Below, piece after piece: positions 23,833 through 30,753 of a stretch of DNA of 33,031 nucleotides. The first letter of the stretch is position 1. Each line of letters begins with the position of its first letter. This DNA is from an uncultured Gammaproteobacteria bacterium. Lineage in GTDB: Bacteria; Pseudomonadota; Gammaproteobacteria; SZUA-140. The notes beneath the pieces are model-generated. The model had not been told where the DNA came from, ran no database searches, and saw nothing but the letters and a program-made list of their open reading frames with translations. Position numbers and translations under genes: made by a program. The stretch covers positions 1 to 33,031 of the forward strand of contig CALZHD010000070.1 of the NCBI GenBank assembly GCA_945787155.1, written 5' to 3'.

Positions 23833-24867
23833 ATGAATCAGCAAGATGATGGCAGGAGCAAGGCGGGGTTGCCTGATTATCTGATTCGCCACACCACCTT
23901 TCGGCAGATGCAAATCTTCGAAGCGGTGGTGCGGTTGGGAAGTTTTACCCGTGCTGCGGAAGAGTTGTTTTTAACACAGCCGACGGTGTCGACTCAGCTT
24001 AAAAAGTTGACTGATGTGATTAACCTGCCGCTGCTCGATCTTTCGGGACGTCAGTTGAAACCGACAGAAGCAGGCGAATCGTTGTATCGCGCCATCCGTA
24101 AAATTTTCGATACGCTGTTAGATCTTGATACATCGGTCGCAGATTTGAAAGGGTTGCGTCGTGGTCGTTTACGATTGGGTGTGATCAGTACGGCTGAGTA
24201 TTTTGCGCCTGAGATTCTTGGTGATTTTTGCCGTGAGTATCCCGGGGTGGATATCTTACTTAAAGTCACTAATCGTGATACTATTCTGGAACGTATCCAG
24301 AATAATGAGGATGATCTCTATATCCTGGGTAGACCACCTGAAAAGACGCTTAATCTCAAGACCTACTCTTTTGCTCCCAATCCATTGGTGGTGATGGCCG
24401 CACGTGATCATCAGCTGTGCAAGGAGTCAAATATATCGATCAAGCGTTTAGCTGAGGAGCCCTTTATCTCTCGAGAAGTGGGGTCAGGGATACGTGATAC
24501 AACGATGAAGTTGTTCGCATCTCATGACTTGCTGCCAAAGGTGCGCATGGAGCTGGGCAGTAATGAGGCGATCAAACATGCCGTGGTCGGTGGATTAGGG
24601 GTCACGGTGTTGTCATTACATACACTGGCACTTGGAGGTGCAGGTGGTCCGATCGATGTACTGGATGTAGAAGGTTTCCCGATCGAACGTAAGTGGTTTC
24701 TGGCGCACACTAAAGATAAGGATCTGTCGATCATTGCGCGTACCTTTCTTGAGTTTGCACAGGCTAAGGAGCCGATGATCAGTGATCGGATGGAAACCCT
24801 CTACAAGGCGTTTACTGAGCGACGCAAGGGCACTGCGAAGAAGCGTAAAGTTAAGGGCCAGGCCTGA
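23833..24867 (+). CDS. cbbR: LysR-type regulator CbbR
   Basis: This 344-aa LysR-type regulator has an N-terminal winged helix-turn-helix (FTRAAEELFLTQPTVSTQLK at residues 38-57) and a co-inducer domain (about 110-310, starting RLRLGVISTAEYFAPEILGD), with a basic tail (RRKGTAKKRKVKGQ). It matches CbbR, which senses Calvin-cycle metabolites and activates cbb and carboxysome genes. The usual place of cbbR is divergent and upstream of cbbL. Here it lies 10 kb downstream on the same strand, 31 nt after the SulP gene and 44 nt before csoS1D, so it may also control the bicarbonate transporters. The CbbR assignment is family plus context. Confidence 0.9.
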   Translation: MNQQDDGRSKAGLPDYLIRHTTFRQMQIFEAVVRLGSFTRAAEELFLTQPTVSTQLKKLTDVINLPLLDLSGRQLKPTEAGESLYRAIRKIFDTLLDLDTSVADLKGLRRGRLRLGVISTAEYFAPEILGDFCREYPGVDILLKVTNRDTILERIQNNEDDLYILGRPPEKTLNLKTYSFAPNPLVVMAARDHQLCKESNISIKRLAEEPFISREVGSGIRDTTMKLFASHDLLPKVRMELGSNEAIKHAVVGGLGVTVLSLHTLALGGAGGPIDVLDVEGFPIERKWFLAHTKDKDLSIIARTFLEFAQAKEPMISDRMETLYKAFTERRKGTAKKRKVKGQA

Positions 24868-24911
24868 ATGGGACAGGTGCTTGAAAATTCGCGAATTGCG
24901 ATAAGGTTTAT

Positions 24912-25532
24912 ATGATTAAGTTACGCACCTATGTGTTTATAGATTCGCTGCAACCGCAGCTGGCCGCCTATATGGGGACGGCGTCTCAGGGGTTTCTACC
25001 GGTGCCTGGCGATGCTTGCTTGTGGATGGAAGTCGCACCGGGCATGGCGATTCATCGCCTTACTGACATAGCGCTCAAGGCGACCCGTGTTCACCTGGGG
25101 CAACAGGTAGTGGAGCGTGCTTTCGGTTCAATGGTCTTCCATCACCGAGATCAGAGTGATGTGACCGAGGCGGGGCATTCTGTGCTCAACGCGTTAGGTA
25201 CACATGAAGATGCACGTCAGAAATGTCGTATCGCGTGGAGCGAAACGGTGCGTTCGATTACGCCCGATCATGCGGTGTTGATCAATCGCCAGGATCGCAA
25301 AGGTTCGATGATTCTGCCGGGGCAGAGTATGTTTATTCTCGAGACTGAACCGGCGGGTTATATTGTCTATGCAGCCAATGAGGCGGAAAAAGCGGCCAGT
25401 ATTACCCTGATCGATGCTCGTGCTGTCGGCGCTTATGGTCGTCTGACGCTGGCAGGCAGTGAGGCGAACATCGATGTAGCGGCGCATGCGGCACGCGAAG
25501 CGGTACTGAAACTATCGGGTGTAGCGGTTTAA
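24912..25532 (+). CDS. csoS1D: Carboxysome tandem-BMC shell protein CsoS1D
   Basis: CsoS1D is a pseudohexameric trimer with two BMC domains per chain and a large gated pore, thought to pass bulky metabolites through the shell. The 206-aa product opens [20 protein letters not shown] and has [19 protein letters not shown]. The gate residues are in [10 protein letters not shown] (E68, R69), and the second domain (about 105-206) includes [38 protein letters not shown] and [12 protein letters not shown]. These segments match what I remember of the structurally studied marine cyanobacterial CsoS1D. It is the last gene of the same-strand block, separated from the main shell genes by the transporters and cbbR. 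Confidence 0.95.
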   Translation: MIKLRTYVFIDSLQPQLAAYMGTASQGFLPVPGDACLWMEVAPGMAIHRLTDIALKATRVHLGQQVVERAFGSMVFHHRDQSDVTEAGHSVLNALGTHEDARQKCRIAWSETVRSITPDHAVLINRQDRKGSMILPGQSMFILETEPAGYIVYAANEAEKAASITLIDARAVGAYGRLTLAGSEANIDVAAHAAREAVLKLSGVAV

Positions 25533-25540
25533 GAATATCA

Positions 25541-25586
25541 GGGCCTGTTGCCGTTTCATTTATTTCACTGCTGGAGCCCATTTTTT
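25541..25586 (+). terminator. Weak candidate terminator after csoS1D
   Basis: GGGC (25541-25544) can pair with GCCC (25576-25579), and six T residues follow at 25581-25586. The stem is short and the loop is long, so the call is weak. The place, between convergent csoS1D and the Nudix gene, is where a terminator is expected. Confidence 0.25.
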
Positions 25587-25646
25587 CCTCCCACACCAAA
25601 AGCAGGCGCTTGAGACGAGGCGGGAGACGCAACAGTGAGATTAGCC

Positions 25647-26210
25647 TTATCGGCGTCGCTGGCTGTTGAGCATGCGAGTTTTCTGAACCATGCGGCGCAG
25701 CGACAGCGCATTATTGAAGCGCGACACCTGGTCCAGCGCGACCCAGCCGAGGTCATGCGACTCATCATTGCCAGGCAGCGGTAACTGATTGTCGATCTCT
25801 ACCAGAAAACGGATATCAAAATGTTCATGGCGCGGGTCATGTGCGCTCTCATGAATGGTGTGGATATCGATATCAAAAATCGCTTCGCTCACCAGTCTGA
25901 TCTGGCTTAGATCGATGCCAGACTCTTCCGAGGTCTCCTTCAGCGCCACGCGCAGGATATCGGCATCGCCGTCGGCATGGCCGCCCGGCTGTAACCACAG
26001 GTGCAGCTTGCGATGGTGGAGCATCAGGGTAAAGTCGTGCGAAGGATTGAGTACCCAGGTCGAGGCGGTAACGTGCGCTGGCATCAGCGCTCTGTTAAAG
26101 CAGTCGGTATGCGCAGCAACAAAACGGCGAGTACGCTCAGCCATCGCCTTTTCTTCCATAAAAACGGTTTTGTAGTCGTTTAGCAGGCTGAGTAACTGTT
26201 GTCTATGCAT
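25647..26210 (-). CDS. Nudix hydrolase
   Basis: This 187-aa cytoplasmic protein has a Nudix box around residues 77-99 (GGHADGDADILRVALKETSE then ESGI). Its REUXEE core is KETSEE, so the metal-binding glutamates are kept and the first Arg is Lys. LWLQPGG before it and FDIRFLVEIDN with HDLGWVALDQVSRF after it are typical of NUDIX proteins of this length. The N-terminal 45 residues are helical and polar, and the C-terminus is basic (KTRMLNSQRRR). The substrate cannot be predicted. It is convergent with csoS1D and not obviously in an operon. Confidence 0.85.
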   Translation of the reverse strand: MHRQQLLSLLNDYKTVFMEEKAMAERTRRFVAAHTDCFNRALMPAHVTASTWVLNPSHDFTLMLHHRKLHLWLQPGGHADGDADILRVALKETSEESGIDLSQIRLVSEAIFDIDIHTIHESAHDPRHEHFDIRFLVEIDNQLPLPGNDESHDLGWVALDQVSRFNNALSLRRMVQKTRMLNSQRRR

Positions 26211-26578
26211 GTGTCTGGTGAATCCAGTTATACCGGCATAGAGTATAATCTATTTGCTGATGGCGCAGCATTGAAATCTTCAATACTCTGTATTGCTGTA
26301 TGTAGATGGGTGTTAACAGGCACTAGGAAGCATTTGTCTGGGCGCCGGGGTTTGGCTATCCTCTCTTATCAATGACATTTGGATATGAATAGCTCATTAA
26401 GAATGATTATGGATCTATTTGTGCAAGTCGCAATATCTGCGTTTGAGTCGTGGTTAATGATGACAGCGCGGCGTGTGCGGCCTGATTGATTATTGAGCCA
26501 GGGGCAGTTTCAGGAAACAGCGGGATTATTGGGTGGGTGGTGCGTCAATAATATAAAGACGCGAGGTGACGGACCGGT
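26211..26578. other. Non-coding gap between the Nudix gene and the eroded glcD copy
   Basis: I see no gene here. The only clear structure is the inverted repeat ATTGAA-ATC-TTCAAT near 26271-26285. TATAAT-like stretches around 26246-26252 could serve the Nudix promoter on the minus strand. Confidence 0.5.
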
Positions 26579-27080
26579 CTATTCGGCATCCGGCAGTGTC
26601 TTGCCAATATTGAGAATACCGCTGGGATCGAACTGCTGTGTGATGCGTCGCATTAAATCAAGCGTCACCGGGTCGATTTCGCGTCCAATAAAAGCGCGCG
26701 TTTTTAATGCCGACCCTATGTTCGCCGGAGATAGTGCCGATTAATTTGAGTGCCAGACTAAACACCGCATCGAGACACTGTTCTGCATTGTGACATTGCT
26801 GTGGATCATTAGGGCCGAGTAACAGGTTGGTGTGCAGGTTGCCGTTGCCGGCGCGCCCACAGTTAACGATCTTGATGTTGTACTGTTCAGAGAGCTGTTG
26901 CAGGTCGCGAACCAATTTCGGCAGGCGTGACACCGGCATGACAATATCTTCGTTGATCTTCTTCGGCGCGACGTTGCGTCGCGTGGGTGATAGCGCTTTG
27001 CGGCCAGCAGTCGGCGGGTCATGCAGCAGGCTTGTTTCACCAACGATAGCGCGCAGTGACGCGAGTAGCCCAGCGGTCAT
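26579..27080 (-). pseudogene. Eroded partial copy of the FAD-linked oxidase (glcD-like) gene
   Basis: The N-terminal 20 or so residues (MTAGLLASLRAIVGETSLLH) match the start of the oxidase gene at 32068. They are joined directly to its C-terminal part (RKALSPTRRNVAPKKINEDI onward), so about 240 codons of FAD- and substrate-binding domain are missing. A later frameshift near 26690-26705 sends the open frame to a stop at 26658, while the true tail (GREIDPVTLDLMRRI, FDPSGILNIGKTLPD) continues in another frame to a TAG at 26579. Substitutions hit conserved sites, for example NCGRAGNGNLH here against NFGHAGNGNLH in the longer copy. It cannot encode an active enzyme. With the dolP remnant beside it, it is one arm of a duplication that flanks the FNT-kinase-cyanase island. 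Confidence 0.85.
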
Positions 27081-27085
27081 CGGGT

Positions 27086-27205
27086 TCAGGTGTCTAGGTA
27101 TTCAAAGACTTTAACGATTCCCTGTGCGCCTTTTATCTGTTACGCAGTCTTTGCAGCAGTATTACTTTCTTCGCGTGTCACAAGTCCCTTCAGGTAGGCA
27201 CCCTC
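27086..27205 (-). pseudogene. Remnant of the 3' end of the dolP-like (BON) gene
   Basis: Immediately upstream of the eroded glcD copy, the minus strand ends in KGAQGIVKVFEYLDT and a TGA at 27086-27088. This is nearly the same as the KGVQGIVKVFEYTDT end of the BON-domain lipoprotein at 32075. Similarity continues at DNA level to about 27205 with frame-breaking changes, then stops. It shows that the duplication included the gene pair rather than glcD alone. The outer limit is approximate. Confidence 0.75.
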
Positions 27206-27313
27206 CGTTCTGTATTCGCTTTAAAATAGGCGCTGTAAAAGAAAATTGTGTATAGATTAAGATCGTTCTTTAGAGAACCATCGGTATCCTTTCAGGCGCT
27301 TAGTTAGTAACAA

Positions 27314-27330
27314 TGCATTCTGATGGTGCG
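27314..27330. promoter_or_regulatory. Candidate NtrC-binding site
   Basis: TGCATT-CTGAT-GGTGCG matches the NtrC consensus TGCACC-N5-GGTGCA at 9 of 12 positions with exact spacing. It lies about 120 bp upstream of the -24 element, a normal enhancer distance. Nitrogen control makes sense for the cyanase cluster. Only one good site was seen. Confidence 0.5.
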
Positions 27331-27447
27331 CTCGGTATTTTAGTGGGCGCTTTATCTGTCCGTCTGCGTATTTATTATTTTCTCTAAGTGACAGTTATTT
27401 TCAAAATAATCTTATAGAAACAGCTATATAAGTTGGTTTTTATTATG

Positions 27448-27463
27448 TGGCCCAGTATATGCA
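27448..27463 (+). promoter_or_regulatory. Candidate sigma-54 (-24/-12) promoter
   Basis: TGGCCCAGTATATGCA has the invariant GG (27449-27450) and GC (27461-27462) exactly 10 bp apart. It matches TGGCACG-N4-TTGC at 8 of 11 defined positions. The expected start is about 12 bp further on, leaving a leader of roughly 60 nt before the FNT gene at 27537. Confidence 0.6.
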
Positions 27464-27536
27464 CTAAAGCTGTGTACATGTACTCATGTCGTAAATCATT
27501 TTTGATTAATTAACTTGTGCTATAGAGAGAGGAAAA

Positions 27537-28352
27537 ATGTCTTATTTAGAACCTTCAGAGTTTGTGACTAAAATGGTCGATTCGGGTGAGTCGAAAGTGT
27601 ATATGTCGACAAAAGATACTGTTATTCGTGCTTACATGGCGGGGGCGGTGCTTGGTCTTGCTGCTATGTTTGCGATTACTGTTATGGTTAAAACAGGTTC
27701 GCCGCTTGTTGGGGCGTTACTCTTTCCAGTGGGTTTCATTATGCTGTACCTGATGAAGTTTGATTTACTTACGGGAGTATTCACGCTTGTGCCACTTGCA
27801 TGGCTGGATAAACGGCCGGGTGTTACCATTGGTCAGGTGTTACGTAACTGGGGTTTAGTGTTTGTCGGTAACCTGGGGGGTGCGCTGACGGTTGCGTTTA
27901 TTATGTCGTTTGTTTTGACCTATGGGTATAACGTTGACGGCGGAGCGATTGCCACTAAGGTGGCCAGTATTGGTGAGTCGAGAACGCTAGGATATAAAGA
28001 GCAGGGCCTCGATGGTTGGCTGACCATATTTATGCGTGGCATGTTGTGTAACTGGATGGTGTCGATGGGTGTTGTCGGCGCGATGGTCTCGACATCTGCC
28101 ACAGGAAAAATAGTGGCCATGTGGATGCCTGTGATGTTGTTCTTCTTTATGGGGTTTGAACACTCGATCGTTAATATGTTTTTGTTTCCTTTTTCTATCA
28201 TCATGGGTGGTGGCTTCACGGTTGGTGATTACCTCCTTTGGAATGAGCTACCAACAGTTCTAGGAAATCTGGTCGGTGGCCTGGTGTTTGTTGGCCTGCC
28301 TTTGTACTACACGCATGTCAAAACAAGCCCTGATCGTACGATCAGTAAATAA
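27537..28352 (+). CDS. Formate/nitrite transporter (FNT) family channel
   Basis: This is a pentameric inner-membrane channel for small monovalent anions. The 271-aa protein has six predicted membrane segments and FNT landmarks: GAVLGLAAMFAITVMVKTG in the first helix, LLFPVGFIMLYLMKFDLLTG, RNWGLVFVGNLGGAL, GMLCNWMVSMGVVGAMVS and FFMGFEHSIVNMFLFPFSI with the conserved central His. In nitrogen context nitrite is a likely substrate. Cyanate is also possible because cyanase is two genes downstream, and formate is less likely. It sits behind a sigma-54-type promoter and is followed 68 nt later by a phosphatase/kinase gene. Confidence 0.9.
   Translation: MSYLEPSEFVTKMVDSGESKVYMSTKDTVIRAYMAGAVLGLAAMFAITVMVKTGSPLVGALLFPVGFIMLYLMKFDLLTGVFTLVPLAWLDKRPGVTIGQVLRNWGLVFVGNLGGALTVAFIMSFVLTYGYNVDGGAIATKVASIGESRTLGYKEQGLDGWLTIFMRGMLCNWMVSMGVVGAMVSTSATGKIVAMWMPVMLFFFMGFEHSIVNMFLFPFSIIMGGGFTVGDYLLWNELPTVLGNLVGGLVFVGLPLYYTHVKTSPDRTISK
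28331..28346. repeat. Perfect 16-bp palindrome at the 3' end of the FNT gene
   Basis: CTGATCGTACGATCAG is self-complementary over all 16 bases and overlaps the last FNT codons, just before the stop at 28350-28352. It may be a binding site or the base of an RNA hairpin. Coding constraint alone does not require it. Confidence 0.7.
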
Positions 28353-28372
28353 TTCCAGCAAGGAATAATGTC

Positions 28373-28409
28373 TCGATTCTGATTTGTTTTTATGTGATTA
28401 GAGTCGAGT
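28373..28409 (+). promoter_or_regulatory. Intercistronic hairpin before the phosphatase/kinase gene
   Basis: CTCGATTCTGAT (28373-28384) pairs with ATTAGAGTCGAG (28398-28409) over 12 bp with two G-U wobbles and a 13-nt loop. It ends 11 nt before the ATG of the phosphatase/kinase gene, which lacks a strong Shine-Dalgarno sequence. It could limit translation or protect the upstream mRNA. Confidence 0.5.
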
Positions 28410-28420
28410 CTTATTAAATC

Positions 28421-30157
28421 ATGCCAAACCAATTAAGCATCTCCATCGGACAAGGCTCTAACAAAGGTCGCAAGGCGATTAATCAGGATTTCTATGGTGC
28501 ACGCATACCGAAGGACCCGCTGCTCACATCCAAAGGCATCGCTGTTGGCCTGGCGGATGGGATAAGTAGTAGTGAAGTCAGTCAGCAAGCCAGTGAAGTC
28601 GCTGTTAAAAGTTTTCTGGAGGACTATTACTGTACGCCCGATTCATGGTCGGTAAAAACCTCAGTACAACGCGTGCTTAAGGCAGCAAATTCCTGGCTTT
28701 ATCTGCAAACCCGTAATAGCCCCTATCGTTATTCGCCCGATAGGGGGTATGTATGTACTTTTACTACGTTGGTACTCAAATCTAACACGGCGCATATTTT
28801 TCATGTGGGCGATACACGGGTTTATCGTTTAGTTGATAACTGCCTTGAGCAGCTGACAGAAGACCACCGGCTTTGGGTTTCGCAAGATAAAAGCTATCTG
28901 AGGCGTGCTTTGGGCATGAAGGATCAACTTGAGCTGGATTACCGGTCTTTCACACTGGAGGTTGGGGACATTTTTGTGCTGGCGACCGATGGGATTTATG
29001 AATTTGCGGATGAAAAATTCATTATAGAGATGATTAATGACCATAGTGGTGAGCTGGATAAAGCGGCGTCATTGATTATAGGTGAGGCCTTAAAACAAGG
29101 CAGTACGGATAATTTAACTGTTCAGATTGTCAGGGTTGATGAGCTGCCCAGGCAGAGCGCAAATGAAATTTATCAGCAGTTAACCGAGCTACCATTTCCC
29201 CCTGCATTGGAGCCGCGGATGATGTTTGATGGTTATCAGATTATCCGCGAGGTGCACGCCAGTAGTCGTAGTCATGTGTTTCTGGCGATGGACACTGAAA
29301 CTAATACCGAGGTGATTATTAAAACGCCTTCTGTGGATTTGCGCGGGGACAGGGCTTATCTGGAGCGGTTTCTGATGGAGGAATGGGTGGCGCGGCGCAT
29401 TAATAACGCGCATGTGCTCAAGCCCTGTTTGCAGACCCGCAAACGAAACTACTTATATGTTGTCACTCAATTTATTGATGGTCAGACACTGGCTCAGTGG
29501 ATGATTGATCATCCGAAGTCCGACCTTGAAACCGTACGCGGTATTGTGGAGCAGATTGCGAAAGGTTTACGTGCTTTTCACCGGCAGGAGATGCTGCATC
29601 AGGACCTCAGGCCCAATAACATTATGATTGATCGTGCTGGTACGGTGAAGATTATTGACTTCGGTGCAACGCGGGTTGCCGGGGTGATGGAGATTGCATC
29701 ACCCATCAAGCAACACGAGATACTTGGCACAGCACCTTACACTGCACCAGAGTATTTTCTCGGCGAAGCTGGCTCAACCCGCTCCGATCTGTTTTCTCTG
29801 GGGGTTATTGCTTATCAAATGCTATCGGGCAGATTGCCTTATGGCACGCAGGTGGCCAGGTGTACAACCAGGGCTGCGCAACGGAAACTAAATTACAGGT
29901 CAGTAGTTGATGATGAACGTGAAATTCCGGCCTGGGTCGATGATGCCATTAGTAAGGCGTTGAACCCGAATCCTCTTAAGCGTTACGAGAAATTATCGGA
30001 GTTTATATTTGATCTGCGCCATCCTAATAAAGCCTTTTTGAATAAGGCTCGTTCACCATTAATGGAACGCAATCCTTTGCTGTTCTGGAAAAGTGTTTCT
30101 TTCATCTTTGCAGTGATCATCGTCATTTTACTTGTTGATCGCGCGGCACTTAAATAA
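28421..30157 (+). CDS. Bifunctional PP2C phosphatase / Ser-Thr protein kinase, membrane-anchored
   Basis: This 578-aa fusion has a PP2C domain (about 5-240) with metal-site residues in NQDF (D23), LADG (D46), HVGDTRVY (D131), ATDG (D190) and GSTDN (D230). A Hanks-type kinase domain (about 270-530) has K301 in IIKTPS, the catalytic loop LHQDLRPNN (D395, N400), IDFG (D413) and TAPEYF. The glycine-rich loop is replaced by EVHASSRSHVFLA, so nucleotide binding may be altered. One membrane segment ends the chain (about 556-574). From memory, such fusions accompany nitrate or nitrite assimilation genes in pseudomonads, so it may adjust the adjacent FNT channel or cyanase. The target is not known. 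The start has only a weak ribosome-binding site. Confidence 0.88.
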   Translation: MPNQLSISIGQGSNKGRKAINQDFYGARIPKDPLLTSKGIAVGLADGISSSEVSQQASEVAVKSFLEDYYCTPDSWSVKTSVQRVLKAANSWLYLQTRNSPYRYSPDRGYVCTFTTLVLKSNTAHIFHVGDTRVYRLVDNCLEQLTEDHRLWVSQDKSYLRRALGMKDQLELDYRSFTLEVGDIFVLATDGIYEFADEKFIIEMINDHSGELDKAASLIIGEALKQGSTDNLTVQIVRVDELPRQSANEIYQQLTELPFPPALEPRMMFDGYQIIREVHASSRSHVFLAMDTETNTEVIIKTPSVDLRGDRAYLERFLMEEWVARRINNAHVLKPCLQTRKRNYLYVVTQFIDGQTLAQWMIDHPKSDLETVRGIVEQIAKGLRAFHRQEMLHQDLRPNNIMIDRAGTVKIIDFGATRVAGVMEIASPIKQHEILGTAPYTAPEYFLGEAGSTRSDLFSLGVIAYQMLSGRLPYGTQVARCTTRAAQRKLNYRSVVDDEREIPAWVDDAISKALNPNPLKRYEKLSEFIFDLRHPNKAFLNKARSPLMERNPLLFWKSVSFIFAVIIVILLVDRAALK

Positions 30158-30209
30158 TTTTTTATGACATATCTTCGAATTTCATTCACCACACCAAAAG
30201 GAGAACACC

Positions 30210-30653
30210 ATGACACGTGACGACGTTACCCAACTCATCCTCACCAGCAAACGCCGCAAGCAACTTAAATGGGTTGAATTGGCTGCGGCCACAGGCAAAA
30301 GCAAGGAGTGGACCACGGCTGCACTGATGGGGCAGATGACGCTGTCGCCAGAGCAGGCTGGCAAGGTCGGCACCATGCTGGAGTTACCGGCAGAAGCGGT
30401 CGAGATGCTGCAGGTTGTCCCTTACAAAGGCTCGCTGCCTACGGCTGTCCCTACCGATCCACTCATCTATCGTTTTTATGAGCTGGTGAATGTTTATGGC
30501 ACCAGCTTCAAGGAGTTAATCCACGAAGAATTCGGCGACGGGATTATGAGCGCGATTGACTTCAACATGGACATTACCCGCGAACCTCACCCCAACGGCG
30601 ACCGTGTCAAGATCTCGATGAGTGGTAAATTCCTACCTTATAAGGAATATTAA
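30210..30653 (+). CDS. cynS: Cyanase (cyanate hydratase)
   Basis: Cyanase converts cyanate and bicarbonate to ammonia and CO2, by way of carbamate. The 147-aa product has the N-terminal helix-turn-helix-like domain (KQLKWVELAAATGKSKEWTT) and the C-terminal catalytic domain. The active-site triad is in place: R88 and E91 in LIYRFYELVNVYG, and S114 in GDGIMSAIDF. The spacings of 3 and 23 are the same as in the E. coli enzyme. A strong AAGGAGA precedes the ATG. It lies 52 nt after the phosphatase/kinase gene and probably shares its transcript. It gives a nitrogen source and recycles carbon, which fits an autotroph with a bicarbonate-concentrating system. Confidence 0.96.
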   Translation: MTRDDVTQLILTSKRRKQLKWVELAAATGKSKEWTTAALMGQMTLSPEQAGKVGTMLELPAEAVEMLQVVPYKGSLPTAVPTDPLIYRFYELVNVYGTSFKELIHEEFGDGIMSAIDFNMDITREPHPNGDRVKISMSGKFLPYKEY

Positions 30654-30753
30654 GCGCGGGGAGCCGCATATCAGGGGGCAGATCTATGTTCTGATAAATA
30701 ACACAAAGAAAAAACTTTATCCGATACACTGCCCTCAAACTTTCGAGTTAATG

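Larger units (their letters stand above)
27206..27536 (+). promoter_or_regulatory. Upstream region of the FNT-kinase-cyanase cluster
   Basis: AT-rich DNA with no gene. It holds the NtrC-like site and the sigma-54-type promoter listed separately, an inverted pair GCGCTC and GGGCGC around 27328-27352, and a GTACATGTAC palindrome near 27474-27483, close to the expected transcription start. The FNT start is preceded by AGAGAGG. Confidence 0.5.
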
